From Halichondria panicea (lineage: Eukaryota; Porifera; Demospongiae; Suberitida; Halichondriidae): 64,000 nucleotides of DNA. The first letter of the stretch is position 1; each line of letters opens with the position of its first letter. The stretch is from the NCBI RefSeq assembly GCF_963675165.1, contig NC_087391.1:3057001-3121000 (forward strand), in the 5' to 3' direction. Shown piece after piece: positions 20,500-31,442 of the stretch. The notes under the pieces were generated by a model, which saw only the letters and a program-made list of their open reading frames with translations, was not told the origin of the DNA and searched no databases. Made by a program: the position numbers and the translations under genes.

Positions 20500-20984
20500 C
20501 CAATCCTATGTAAAACCTACTGGTTTTACTAATACTCTCAGTGACCGCCAAAGTACTCCTAAACGAACGCATCCAGTGGACATCTTCGGAGACAAGCGTC
20601 GAGCAATTACCATCTTGGTCGATTACGTCGGCACTAGACAACCTCTCCTTGACTTGTTGCCTGCTATCGCTTTCCTGTCACTAGCTATGGAACAACTGGG
20701 AGAGGAAGTACTAAAAGACGCTGCTAATATTAGCAGATTTAGATCAGAGAGGCATCGTTGTAAAGTCGATGTCTGCGGGGTGGACCGGACCACCTCCATA
20801 AAACAAAAAAAGGGGGGTGAGAGTGAGAGGGCCATTAGCGTGAGAGGGCTATTGGTGACAGCCAAAATGAACAGAAAAAGGGAGTGTGAGGGGGCGGTGT
20901 GAGGGGGCTATTGGCGACAGCCTCCATAGCCAAAATGAACGAGATAAGGCCGTCCTCATGGGTTGTAACAAGAAACTTTCGGGT
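20500..20984. other. no recognisable gene
   Basis: A minus-strand frame (20641-20393) and a plus-strand frame (20576-20902) overlap and neither shows a known motif. A duplicated GAGAGGGC(TATTGG) phrase occurs at 20826-20918. Confidence 0.4.
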
Positions 20985-21530
20985 AGGTTTTTTGTTGGTC
21001 ACAGCGAAGTGGCCACAGCCTGGTGTCAGGTACATACCAGAAGCACAGTTCCGTTCCAACAATTTTCAAATTTGGGTTCTGAATGATTACATTTTTTCCA
21101 AGTTTTTTAAACTTTGTTGAAACTTTGGCCACAGCCTGCACATACCAGAAGCACAGTTCCGTTCCAACAATTTTCAAATTTGGGTTCTGAATGGTTACAT
21201 TTTTTCCAAGTTTTTTAAACTTTGCGGAAACGATTGGCCACAGCCTGGTGTCACCCAGTTCAGGTACATACAGTTCAAATTTGGGTTCTGAATGGTTACA
21301 TTTTTTCCAAGTTTTTTAAACTTTGTTGAAACGGTCTGAAACTTTAGCCACAGCCTGGTGTCAGGTACATACATACCAGAAGCACAGTTCCTTTCCAACA
21401 ATTTTCAAATTTGGGTTCTGAATGGTTACATTTTTTCCAAGTTTTTTAAACTTTGTTGAAACGGTCTGAAACTTAGGCCACAGCACGGTACATACCAGAA
21501 GCACAGTTCCTTTCCAACAATTTTCAAATT
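20985..21530. repeat. minisatellite, five copies of a ~110-130-bp unit
   Basis: Each unit contains CCACAGCCTGGTGTCAGGTA, CATACCAGAAGCACAGTTCC, CAATTTTCAAATTTGGGTTC and TTTTTTCCAAGTTTTTTAAA. Copies differ by small deletions, and one lacks the CAGAAGCACAG part. The last copy runs straight into the TTAGGG array. Open frames across it simply repeat the unit. Confidence 0.93.
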
Positions 21531-21553
21531 TAGGGTTAGGGTTAGGGTTAGGG
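21530..21553 (+). repeat. interstitial telomeric repeat (TTAGGG)4
   Basis: Four perfect TTAGGG units, with a further CATAGGGTTAGGG at about 21610. They form the right edge of the minisatellite. This is the metazoan telomere repeat, but the array is too short and too internal to be a chromosome end. Confidence 0.93.
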
Positions 21554-21599
21554 CCATGGCCACTGGGGTGGGGCTATCCCCCAAGACAGCGTAATAGTA

Positions 21600-22140
21600 C
21601 CCTCAGGCCATAGGGTTAGGGCCAGGGCGTCCATTTTGGGTCAAAAACGACCATTTTGGGTCCAAACGCGACCCAAATGTGACCCCGTCCTGTCCCGTCC
21701 CTTTATGGACCCTGCCGACCATTTGCCAGCGACCGTCAGAGGTCGACAAAAACCAATTATTGTTTTTTCGTCCCAAAATTTTCCCGTGAAGTTTCTCCGA
21801 CCCTTTAGGGATGTGGGAAAAATTGTCCCGTCCCTAAATTTGTTGCGTCCCAAAATTTTAAGTTTCCCCGACCCTCCCGTCACATTTCTGAATTGTTTCA
21901 ACTACCATAAGTATGTCAAAACAAGAATAGGATCAATAACGGAGGAATGATCGAATGGCAGCAATAAGGTAAGAGTGAAAAACAATAAATGAGTGTTATA
22001 ATTCCCAAGTGGCAGCAGTAAGCTAAGCTGCAGTAACTAATTGTTCTTATATTTGATCAATGAATGTTCTTCTTGCTCCTGTCAAGATTATGATCCTGAA
22101 GAAACTGCCCACATGTCAGCAGGCTGGGAGTATAGTTTGA
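21600..22140. repeat. GTCCC-rich low-complexity sequence, no gene recognised
   Basis: Phrases CGTCCC, GTCCCAAAATTT and CCCGTCCC recur through 21640-21870. A similar GTCCC-rich block lies at 30960-31200. The minus-strand frame (21901-21641) has no motif. From 21880 to 22140 nothing is evident. Confidence 0.5.
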
Positions 22141-22142
22141 AG

Positions 22143-23640
22143 CTACGTAACTGTCAAAGTATAGGGAGATTGTCTCCGTCTCGTCGTCTGTGTACTTGTT
22201 GTACTTGTTGTCTTCGTATCCGAAGTAGGTGTCTTTGGAGCTCTTCGCTTTGGAGCCACAAACTCTTCAGCTGAATCGTCGGAGGATGGTGGTGGTGGTG
22301 GTGGTGATGGAGACTTCCTCTTTGCCCTCTTCTTTGCAGGTGGTGCTCAGACTCCTCAGCAGACTCCTCGGACCTTAGTTTGTGAGGGCAGTGTACGAGT
22401 ATTCCGGATTGGATATGGTTTGATAATAGTTAGAATCTGTTTGAGTGCTGTGCGCCAGGTGTCTTGCCGCCAAGGCGCTGTCCTCTTGGGTAAGCAGCTG
22501 CCACTTTTCTGGCCCTAGTCGGGGTAATACTCTTCAATCCAAACTTTTTGAAGGTCGTACTTCTTACCGCCGACTAGGGACGGATGGTCGTGGTCTTGTA
22601 CTTGCTGTGGACGAACCTGTAGACCTGTCTACGTCGACAGTGGTGAGGATACACTTGCAGCACCCTGCCACCGATGTCTTGTGGTCCTTGACCATCACCA
22701 CTGTCAACAACACCCCATTGTCGTTGGTGTTGTTGTCCCACTCGGCCATGGTCATGTTGGCGGCTGCCCCCGGCCTCTGCCACGATCTGTAGGGGTTAAG
22801 GTGAGGAAAAGTACTGAGTTAATATGATATGTACCGGTGTGAAAGTACTGAGTTAATATGATATGTACCTGTAACACAGCTGTGTGACGGTGATGCACAG
22901 GTTGAGCAACTTATCGTCAGAGACGAGGTTGAGGTAGCAGTCGTTGGCCACGCTTCTGAACATGTCCCACATCTTGGGACACTCGATGAGGGCCACAATG
23001 TCCTTCATTTCCACCCCGTCACCGAACTGCTCCATGAGCCTAATTGTGATAATACATAGCATAATAATATAGCATAATAATTATGATGTGTCAAATCGGC
23101 CTTGTCCTTTCACCAGGTGGTCCTCCATTGGTTCAGGGTCTCTGACATCCTAATGGAGTTCTGATAGACGGACTCATCCACCTCGTTCGCTCTCAAGCGA
23201 GCCTGCCCTCAATCTGAACCATGCCTTCGTCCTTGAGTTTGGTCACGTAGGCCAGGAGCAAGTTCCTCAATTGGGAAAAACTTGAGGAACTTGCTCACGT
23301 CCACTACCATTTCGTTGGCCATCTTCTCCGATCTCTCCTTCCCACTTCTTAAATAGTTCAAAGCAAGTCAGAGTAACGGGAAACCCGCATTTGCTGATTC
23401 GGAGACGACCTCCTCCGGTTGGACAGCAGAGAACATGGTGGTCAGCTTCTTCTGCTGTCTGGTGACGTTGAGCTGCGGTATGCCAATCTCCGCTCTAACA
23501 GCGCAGGTCCAACCTTTCCTCCGTCGAGTACTTGGGGTGCTTGATCTTGATGTGCTGCGAGAGCCTCTTCTGAGGTTTGCTGGTGCAACCTACAACAGGG
23601 CACTTTCGGTGACACCTGTTGTCCGCCCTCACCCTGACTG
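22143..23640 (-). pseudogene. Crypton-like tyrosine recombinase, degenerate (copy 1)
   Basis: Read from high to low coordinates, the stretch starts with a zinc-finger-like block, CHRKCPVVGCTSKPQKRLSQ, with HIKIKHP following. A helical segment follows (MANEMVVDVSKFLKFF). Then come VANDCYLNLVSDDKLLNLC and a HKT block (VVMVKDHKTSVAG). A C-terminal catalytic segment reads TPTRARKVAA, then LAHSTQTDSNYYQT, where the Tyr pair would supply the nucleophile. A basic and proline-rich tail ends at TAG 22145-22143 (KKRAKRKSPSPPPPP). The Arg/His/Tyr pattern is that of tyrosine recombinases. Frameshifts and stops separate the blocks, so it is inactive. The same order of blocks occurs at 31443-32960. Confidence 0.7.
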
Positions 23641-23789
23641 CAGACGTCTACATGTGTATTATGTACGAGTGTGACTGCTGATGGTTATCGTCACTCGCTC
23701 CTCCGGGTTGTCGCTTGAGTTGGTCGTTCGGAGGAAGTTGCTATCCTGTATTGATACGATGTTTGTAACTAACACCATCATCAGTTTGT

Positions 23790-24340
23790 ATAAACTCAAA
23801 TACACGGCCTCAAGTATTTGTGCCTAACCTCATCAACATCAAGGAGTGATAGCTTCTCCACCACCAGCCCTACCAGTCTGTATAGTGTCTGGGTTAAGTG
23901 TAGTCTTAAATTATGTGTCATGAGGGACCAGTGAGCCCTATTGTTAAGTTTGTTAAGTGCGTCCTATTGTTAGGGTTGTTAAGTGTATTCATGGCCTTAA
24001 ATGATGTGTGTCTAACCTCATCTATCACTGCAGTCGGACCCCTCGGACCCCCTCCACCAGTACCTGCGTCCTATTGTTATGGTTGTTAAGTGTATTCATG
24101 GCCTTAAATGATGTGTGTCTAACCTCATCTACCACAGCACCAGCAGTCCCACCAGTACTTGCGTTCTGTGTGCTGTCCTATTGGCAAGTTGTTAAGTGTA
24201 TTCATAGCTCTTAACCTCTGTCTTATTGGTAGGTTGTTGTGTCTAACCTCATTATCAGGTGCAGCAGTAAGCGCTCCTCCAGTGACCTTTCCCCCAGGAT
24301 GCGTGTCCTATTGTCCTATTGTTAGCTTACAAGCTAAGTG
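23790..24340. repeat. three to four diverged ~120-bp repeats with proline-rich exon-like cores
   Basis: The phrases TTGTTAAGTGTATTCATGG, CTTAAATGATGTGTGTCTAA and CCTCATC recur at about 23940, 24070 and 24180, with a weaker copy at 23800. Between them lie short Pro-rich stretches after an AG (for example GPPPPVPA and APAVPPVLA on the plus strand). They resemble mini-exons, but the following base patterns are not good donors, so the coding idea is weak. Confidence 0.55.
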
Positions 24341-24599
24341 TATTCAGTCAGTATATGTGGTTGGTTTCGGTGCCCACGGTTCCAAACCCTTGCCTGGGTC
24401 TTTTTGAGAGAGGCTCCTGTCGATGTAACAACGTTCAACACATTGCATATGTGTGTGTGTGTGAGACTGACAGTGTGTGTGAGACTGACCTCAGGTACAG
24501 TGCCTGGTGGGGCCTTCCTTTTCTTTCGAAGCAGGGTGTGAACTCAGTTTAACCTGTGTAAAGTGTTGATTAAGTAGTGTGTAACGTAGTATCTTACCT

Positions 24600-24900
24600 C
24601 GGGAATATCATCCCCGCTCCAGTCTCCCTCTTTCTCCATTGACGGTTGAGATACACCAACACCAATGAGGGGAGAAGCCTACCAATGAGGCCTCTTTCTC
24701 ACGAGATACTTGTGTGCCACGTGACGGTTGAATGAGGAGGAATGAGGAGGGGAGAATTATCCCCGCTCCAGTCTTCCTCACCTGACGACGGTTGAGATAT
24801 GATGAGGGGACGCCTGCCTCTGTACTCCACGAGCTCAGTGCCATCCAGAAGTTGCTGGGTCGAGGCAGTGACACGCTATTGAAATGAGTGACCTGAGTGA
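24600..24900. repeat. duplicated ~150-bp segment, unidentified frame on the minus strand
   Basis: ATCCCCGCTCCAGTCTCCCT...GACGGTTGAGATA at about 24610 recurs at about 24760 with changes. A minus-strand frame from 24874 to 24608 is open across both, partly because of the duplication, and I do not recognise it. From 24900 to 25240 I see nothing. Confidence 0.5.
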
Positions 24901-25249
24901 CCTGATTACACTCTATAACAATGAACCTGATTCACGGCTTCTAGGTGGCACAACTTCTTCACAGCCTTTAGTAATTAACCTTGAAACCCAAATACATTCG
25001 TGATACATAGCCTCATAGTCTGGCTTTTGGTCATCCTCCATTCTCACTTCCTATAAAGAAGTCTTTTACAGAGACCCTCACACACTACCCTAAACTCACC
25101 TTATAAACAAGAATTAGCTTCCTCAAACTCCTCACTCTCACAAATCTTGTCTCTTCACCAACAATTGCAACACGACGTGCTCTAATTAGAATTACGAGAA
25201 TATTTGTTAAGAGAACAGTACAAGACTGTACAAGACTGGTTCCTTCCTA

Positions 25250-25960
25250 TATGAGGTGAGTTAGGGAATTATAAACCTCAAATTGAGAAAGTGTCCCTAT
25301 TAAAGTTACTGTATGTACCCACCCTATTAACCCTGAGGTGTCTGCATTAAACAGGTCGACCAAGCCAAGGATTCTTACTCTTACTGTGATGGTCGCTTGA
25401 TCAAACCAATCAAATTTTGAAGTTACCGAGGTTCCCTTAGCGACCCAAAACAAGTGGGAACCTCACAGTCGACATTTAAACACTTGACTACATGTGATTG
25501 CTATTGCTCATCACCCTCCACCCATTGTAGAGATTACTGAGGTGTCTTCCCAGCGTCCCAAATCGAAGTGCAAACTCCTAGTACATGTCTGAACACATTC
25601 CTTAACCAGATTCACCCTTATTTGTGATTTCCAGTGGAACCTCACAGGAGGTGTAGTAACACATTACGCAGGTAAAATGTGGTGGAGAAAGGGTCCCATA
25701 GGGCGCACCAGGAACCTCACTGCAGCTGTTTGAACACTTTATACAGGTATAAGGTGGTTTCATGATCCACCCACATTGAGGTCTGCTTGGGTTTCCTCCG
25801 GTCGCGTCCCAAAACCACCAGGAACCTCACTGCATGTGTCATGTGTCCGAACACTTGTAGTTCTGTTGCTTAACCCATACTTGAGGTCACTGGGGTCCCA
25901 ATGTGTCCCATTGCGACACTAGGAACCTCACAGCAACAACTCGAATCAGGTAAGGTGTAA
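25250..25960. repeat. diverged tandem repeats built around AGGAACCTCAC
   Basis: GGAACCTCAC recurs at about 25450, 25633, 25708, 25820 and 25920. It is followed each time by a stretch ending in GAACACTT or similar, then by a GAGGTC(A/T)-containing phrase, at spacings near 75-180 bp. It is an old minisatellite beside the Gypsy element, with no gene. Confidence 0.6.
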
Positions 25961-26176
25961 AAAGGCTCGGAACGTCCCTTTTCTTAACCCTGACCCCAGG
26001 TCCCGTTTCAACCTGCCGACATTGTTAAGCACCCCGATCTGTCCAGGTTAGTCTTCAATTAAGGGACACATTTCACATTCTATGAGTAAGGAAGCAATAA
26101 AACCTGATTAGGGAGTTAAGAGGAGGTCACTGTCGTGTGGTTCACTGGGTCAAAATAGCACGAAAAACCAGCTAAA

Positions 26177-26286
26177 TGTAACACAGGCTATCTGGCCTGC
26201 TATTTAGTTAGATTCAATTAGATTACTTTCACAGTAAATATTGACATTAACATGTGTGTTCTTATCACCATCATGTGTCCATCACA
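26177..26286 (-). repeat. 3' LTR of the Gypsy element
   Basis: 110 bp, nearly identical to the other LTR except for an extra TTTAGTTA-like insertion near its start. It is preceded by GCTAAA. Confidence 0.8.
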
Positions 26287-26540
26287 TGACCTCCAACAGT
26301 AATAGGTTGTAGTGGTGGCTTGATAGACCGGCTTGATAGACCGACTCGGACCCTTCCTAGAAGCACAAACCAAACAGACCGACAATAGTGTCTGACCGCT
26401 GCTCGCATCCCTGGCCACCAATACCGACGGCGAAGTAGCTCATAGATTCTCTTTTCCGCAAAGTGCCCTGAAAATCTACCATCATGTGCCTCCTGAATTA
26501 AACCCTCTCGTCTCTCTCCTGTGGAACAACTAGACACCAC
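26271..26540 (-). pseudogene. Gypsy integrase, zinc-binding domain only
   Basis: The translation contains EAHDGRFSGHF, then RIYELLRRRYWWPGM and HYCRSVW, the H2C2 domain that precedes the integrase catalytic core. The second Cys of the pair is lost. The catalytic core with its Asp/Asp/Glu residues is absent: after about 40 unrelated residues the sequence reaches the LTR. Confidence 0.85.
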
Positions 26541-26840
26541 CTGCCAGGAGTATTAGCACACTCATGATAAAAAAGGCCATCTGTCAAATCAAAAGCCTCA
26601 CTCCACCTCTGCATCATCACCTGGCAACGTACCATCTTCAAGATAAGCAATAATTGGCTTGAACTGAGAATCTTTACGCTGTTCGAGTCCGACCCCCTCA
26701 CTCTCTGCAACTACACATGATACCGATGCCACTGGATTCCTGCGTCTGCACAGCTATTTGTTTTCCCTGGCCGATACTTGATATCAAGGTCCATCTCCTG
26801 TATAATCAATGCCCAACGGGCCAATTTAGCAGAAGGGTTG

Positions 26841-27347
26841 CTAGTACTGAAAAGAGAAGTACAAGCTGCATGATCCGTGAGTACAAGACAATTGTCCCAA
26901 CAAGTACGACCGATAGTACCAGACAATTGCTAACGTTTCAAGCTCTGTGATGTGGTAATTCCGCTCATGCTTGTGAAGTGTCCGAGATGCATATGCCACT
27001 GGGTGTACCTGACCCTTCTCGTCCTCCTGTGCCAAAACCGCACCTAACCCTGCCAAGCTAGCATCAGTTTCCAAAACAAAGGTATGCCCAGGGCCAAACT
27101 GAGGGTAGGCTAGAAACTGGGGCAGTACAAACAAGTTCTTGAGCTTATCAAAAGCTCCCTGACAATGTGTTGTCCACTCAAACAAAACACCCTTCTTGGT
27201 GAGTGCAGTTAACGGTGACGAAACTGCTGCAAAATTCTTAATGAAGCGTCGGTAGTAAGAAGCTAACCCCAAAAACTGTCGAAGCGTGAGAACATCAGTT
27301 GGTACCGGAAAGTGCTGAACCTTCTCGACTTTGGACACATCTGGCAA
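26841..27347 (-). pseudogene. Gypsy reverse transcriptase thumb and RNase H segment
   Basis: It starts after a KVGKCVF..EQVKYLGH stretch lying just upstream. It then reads LRQFLGLASYYRRFI, typical of the connection. RNase H follows, with FVLETDASLAGLGAVLAQ (first catalytic Asp, here in ETDAS), YASRTLHKHERNY and ITELETLAIVW with the Glu. The frame is open for 168 residues, so this part is well preserved. It breaks down after YLLGQ. Confidence 0.9.
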
Positions 27348-27437
27348 TCCCCTGCCTAGAGGTAGTGTGACCCAAATACTTCACCTGTTCCTGCAAAAAG
27401 ACACATTTTCCAACTTTCAGCTTCAAGTTAGCTTGAG

Positions 27438-28126
27438 TTAGCAATGCGTGGTAAACGCTGTCTTTTCCTTGGCAGGTGAGTCACGTGGAATCTGCCAAAA
27501 CCCTGAAGAAAGATCAAGAGTGGAGAAAAATCTACCCCTACCTAGGGTGTCCAAGATGATATCTTCTATGCGAGGAATGGGGTAGACGTCGTGATTGCAT
27601 TCAACCTCCAAAAGTCTACACAAAACCGTGTTGTTCCACTTGGGGACCAATACGATTGGACTAGCCCAAGGACTCACAGAAGGTGAGACCACACCCTCGG
27701 TCTCCATGTCGGCAACCATCCGTGCTATTCTTCCCCATGCACAAAAGGAGTACGTCGGGGATACTGCTTGATTGGTGCATGGTCCCCTGTGTCGATCTTG
27801 TGCTGAGCGACTGCTGTGCATCCCAACTCATCATCAGATAAAGCAAAGACATCCCTATAGGCAGCCACCAATGCCTTCAACTTGTCATTGTTCCGTGGAG
27901 CTACGTTCACAGGCCACTGTATGATATCCAAGAGCTTCTGTGGCTGTTCTCCTGTCACCACAGCAACGTGAGCAGCGTCCATACATGTTCCCTCACCCTC
28001 AGGGAGTCCAACAACATCGGCCAACTCGTGTTCAGCACTCTCCAAAAGAAGTTCAGCTTGACCTAGCAACGTTCCCTCCTCAAGATACACATCTCTCTGG
28101 TGATAGTTCATTACTGGGATCAACAC
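27438..28126 (-). pseudogene. Gypsy reverse transcriptase, N-terminal half, active site deleted
   Basis: The spacer region (DVFALSDDELGCTAVAQHKI) leads through a frameshift near 27740 into the fingers. They read MVADMETEGVVSPSVSPWAS, then PIVLVPKWN, then YPIPRIEDI and FSTLDLSSGFWQI with the first catalytic Asp. After KEKTAF the sequence jumps directly to the segment before the thumb. About 80-90 residues, including the YxDD box, are gone at about 27440. Confidence 0.88.
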
Positions 28127-28355
28127 CTTTCCTTGACTGTTTACACTGACGAGAGTTTACACTGACGAGAGACTCCAAGGCACCAAGTCCATGTGTCTCC
28201 AAAGAACATGGATCAGGCTCAAAAACAACACACTCACCCTCTTGCAACTCTATATCAACCTAGACCTAGCTGGGATAGCCTTAGTTCGAATCAAATTCAC
28301 GGAAGCTGTAGTGACTGGGACTGAACCTGCCATCCTAAGAGGTATACCATTGCGA

Positions 28356-28772
28356 TCAAGAAACGAAAGTCCCAGAGCTGGTGCTGCATTCATCCCTATT
28401 CCCTATCAAACAATCCTGACTGCTGTCTGGCAAACAGTGGGCACCGATGTTCCACCTGCCTCTACTTGCAACGTCACTTGAGCTGTGACATTCAGCTCGT
28501 GTTGACCTGCCAACTGTTGCTGGCTCGAGCTTAGGCACAGCTTTGCCATGCTTCCTCAACTGCCATCCAACCCTATGCAAAAGTGATCGAGAGATAATAC
28601 TAGATTGAGAACCTGTGTCAACCATCGCCGCTACCTGAACTCCGTCCACAAGTACATCTAACTCCAAGGTGTGACCAACAGCTACAAGCGAACCGCTAGC
28701 TGAAACTGCACCAACGTGTACCTCTGTGGTATCAAGTAAACCCTGCTCCTTTTGACATCTCCTCTGCCTCAA
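28356..28772 (-). pseudogene. Gypsy aspartic protease
   Basis: The frame includes VDGVQVAAMVDTGSQSSIIS, with the DTGS active-site motif of retropepsins. It lies between the gag zinc knuckle and reverse transcriptase, the usual order in Gypsy elements. The C-terminal part loses the family pattern after ECH, so the frame there is doubtful. Confidence 0.88.
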
Positions 28773-29926
28773 GATAAGATATCCTCTACCTGCTCATCTG
28801 ATAAAGTCGCTAATGAATCCTTGGCTTTGATAGTTGCGGAAGTAGATCCCGACTGTTTCCCAGGAGCCTCACTACTGTCTTGTTTGGACTTAGATTCTGT
28901 TTGACTTGCTCCTTCCTGTGACTGGGGACAGTTACGTTTGAAATGTCCTAAACCAAACACTTAAGAGTAGACTGCCGCTTCCGAGGTGGTTCACCTTTCT
29001 CTCCCTGCTGCTTTCTGGGTGAAGAGTCACGTGGTTCCCAACTAGACCGATACTGCTGCTCATGTCGCTCGGCGGTTCTAGCACGTTCATACAAAGCATT
29101 AAACGACTCTCCAAGCCTAGGTGCTCCCAATTTCCGTTGCCATTTGGGTAGCAATGCCTGAAAAAACCTGCCCTTTAACAGCCTATCTAGCTTTGTCGTC
29201 TCGAGAGTAGGAAAAGCTTTCTTGCCTAGTGTCATTAACTCCAAACCCAACTTCTCTACTGACTGATGAAACTCCAAACCCCTCAATTCCTCAATATCAA
29301 TAGGTTTAAACCTGTCCTTAAGAGCGTCTATGTAGTTGCTGCGCTTGGCGGGCGGCAACAGTTCAAAAACCTGTAAAGCGGTGCCAGTAAGGTACTGCTT
29401 GATGTGATAACATTTAAGCTCATCAGTCCAAGACAACATGGTAGCTCAAACCTAAACCTGTCTAACCAACGTTCAAAACTATTAGCTTCTGCCTCAACAT
29501 CCTCTCCAGTAAACAAAAGTAACGGGGGCGCACTCTGCACTGACAACGCATTTGTTTGCATAACCAAAAGCTTAGCCTGAGACTCCAAAAAGCCTTGAAA
29601 CACACTCTGAAGACTAGAAAGACCACCACCAGTCAAACCGCCAACCAAATCAGAGACCACACGCGCCTCGCTATACACTCTCTCACACTCGCCACTCACC
29701 CTAGTAAGTTGCTCATCACTGGCCGTGATGGCGTCCTGGGCCTCCCAAAGCTGTACTTGTAGGTCCTCCACCATCGCACGCAGGTGACTTCAGCACTTGG
29801 CTCCGACTGTTCCTCCGTGTCAGCCATAGTTCCACGTCTCAGCGGTCTTCTTCTGGTTGTAGTAGTACTATCAAGTAGTGCCTTCAATTCACGTCTTGTC
29901 TTTGCATCAGCAAAATTCTTCTCCAA
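28769..29926 (-). pseudogene. Gypsy gag with broken zinc knuckle
   Basis: The gag core reads DELKCYHIKQYLTGTALQVF, RFKPIDIEELRGLEFHQ and LLKGRFFQALLPKWQRKLG, the helical capsid-like pattern of Gypsy gag proteins. A coiled-coil-like N terminus precedes it (29774-29600). Near 28955 a frameshift falls inside the zinc knuckle, so GLGHFKRNC is in a different frame from the preceding Cys. Another shift separates the likely start near 29825 from 29774. Confidence 0.82.
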
Positions 29927-29980
29927 AGGACTTCAAACAATAGTAGGTTCCAAAAGAACGTTACTGGCTGGGTCGCCAAA

Positions 29981-30082
29981 TGTAACACAGGCTATCTGGC
30001 CTGCTAGATTCAACTAGATTACTTTCACAGTAAATATTGACATTAACATGTGTGTTCTTATCACCATCATGTGTCCATCACA
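29981..30082 (-). repeat. 5' LTR of the Gypsy element
   Basis: 102 bp matching the 3' LTR. On its inner side the minus strand continues TTTGGCGACCCAGCC, the probable primer-binding site. Confidence 0.8.
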
Positions 30083-30189
30083 TGACACTTACATAATACA
30101 TAAATTAAATGAATAAGATTACAGAATAGGCTATCATCACATAAAGGGGGGCCCATTGTTAAAACAACCCCTTCCAATGGCAGTTCCAA

Positions 30190-30960
30190 TGGCAGACCAT
30201 CAAAGAGTTTCATTGTGTTGACCGATCAGAGCGTGTTGATCTCAATGGGTGTGGTTTCAAATCTGTGAGGTTAACAGTGCTAACGAAACGCAAAGTAAGC
30301 CTCTAAATTTGACTCAGCAGTTCTGACCACTGGTACTTGGAACCCCCTCACAAAAAAAGATCCTGCAGGGTTTGCAAAATCGCAACCCTAATTTTGGTCC
30401 CTTTTCTACCAAAGTGTCTGGAAAAGGATCTCCTCTTGCACAAGTAGTCACCACAAGACCTACTGTGGTTTTGAGGTTGTGAGGTTGACCCGAGGTTTGT
30501 TGCCCTAACCTAAACTCTCTGAAAAAAAGTTGTACGGGGGGTGCTCTGGTCCAAAAGGTCCAAAAGGGTCGATTCCAACCAGGGATCATAACCAGGGATC
30601 ATTTTAGAAAAGGGACGTGTCAAGGGTAGGGTTTGATAGGGTTTCACCAATCAGGGCATCTGGACCAACATGGGCGTGGTTTCAAAGTCTTGAGTGCCCT
30701 TACAGCTGAGAAAAGACAAAACAATCGATATAACCCTCAGACTTGGCCTCATCCCTGAACCAGGAACCAAGCCACACCCACTGTAGCAAAAGAACTGTAG
30801 GTATTCTCAACCATGTTGAAATAAGTCTGGTAAGGGGTCTCTTCTTGTACAAGTGTGCACCACAAGCCACTAATTGACCTCCTGTGGGTTTGAGGTTAGT
30901 TAACCCTAACCTCAACCCTGAACATGTAATGTGTCCGGGGGTGCTCCTGTCCAAACCATC
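30190..30960. repeat. two diverged copies of a ~400-bp unit
   Basis: About 30200-30560 aligns with about 30640-30955. Shared phrases are GACC(G/A)ATCAG, GGGTGTGGTTTCAAA or GGGCGTGGTTTCAAA, a CTCTTCTTG/CTCCTCTTG then CACAAGT block, CCACAAG, GTGGGTTTGAGGTT or GTGGTTTTGAGGTT, AACCT(A/C)AAC and GGGGGTGCTC. No gene is seen. Confidence 0.65.
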
Positions 30961-31440
30961 TTTATGTCCCTTTTTGTGGGACCGAAAATGTTCCTAAATT
31001 ACTACAAAAGTGACCAAAAATGTCCCTGTCGCTTATGAGTTTTGTCCCTGTCCCTCCAAGTGTCCCAAAATGTCCCTTAGGTCCCCTTGGCGTCTCCAGG
31101 GATCCCTTGCTTAATGTCCCATTCGACCCAAAATGTCCCTGTCCCTCTTTTCCCCAAAAACCTCAAAAAAACCCGGAATTTTTCCAACGTCCCTGGTCCC
31201 CAGGGTTGGCTCAGGGTTAAAACAAGAGCGGTGGAACTAATGGTGATTATTGTTTGTGTGCATTTGTGTGCAGGAAGAGAGGAAGAGAGAGATATGGAGT
31301 AGATGTGTGCAGAGGAGACACACGAAATGCTAACGTAGGAGAGGAGACATGCAGTAATAAGTTATTATTAATAAGTTAGGGCATATTTAGATAAGCATTT
31401 CAACGCAACAATGTTAACACAATCAATTACAATCAATAAG
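30961..31440. other. GTCCC-rich low-complexity then no recognisable gene
   Basis: GTCCCTGTCCCT and GTCCCAAAATGTCCC repeats run to about 31200, like those at 21640-21870. From 31200 to 31440 there is a purine-rich stretch (GGAAGAGAGGAAGAGAGAG) and nothing else. Confidence 0.5.
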
Positions 31441-31442
31441 CA

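Larger units (their letters stand above)
26177..30082 (-). mobile_element. Gypsy-type LTR retrotransposon, internally deleted
   Basis: Direct repeats at 26177-26286 and 29981-30082 both start TGTAACACAGGCTATCTGGC and end CCATCACA, as LTRs do (TG...CA). Between them the minus strand encodes, in order, gag, a zinc knuckle, protease, reverse transcriptase, RNase H and the integrase zinc-binding domain. Just inside the 5' LTR the minus strand reads TTTGGCGACCC, a likely primer-binding site, and TTGGAGG precedes the 3' LTR as a short polypurine tract. The LTRs are unusually short and no target duplication is obvious. The reverse transcriptase active site and the integrase core are missing, so it cannot move by itself. 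Confidence 0.9.

Noticed and set aside
21530..21553. A true telomere end
   Set aside because: There are only four TTAGGG units, with more than 40 kb of sequence continuing on one side and 21 kb on the other.
29556..30017. Plus-strand frames across the gag start and 5' LTR
   Set aside because: They are antisense to gag and the LTR and have no motif.
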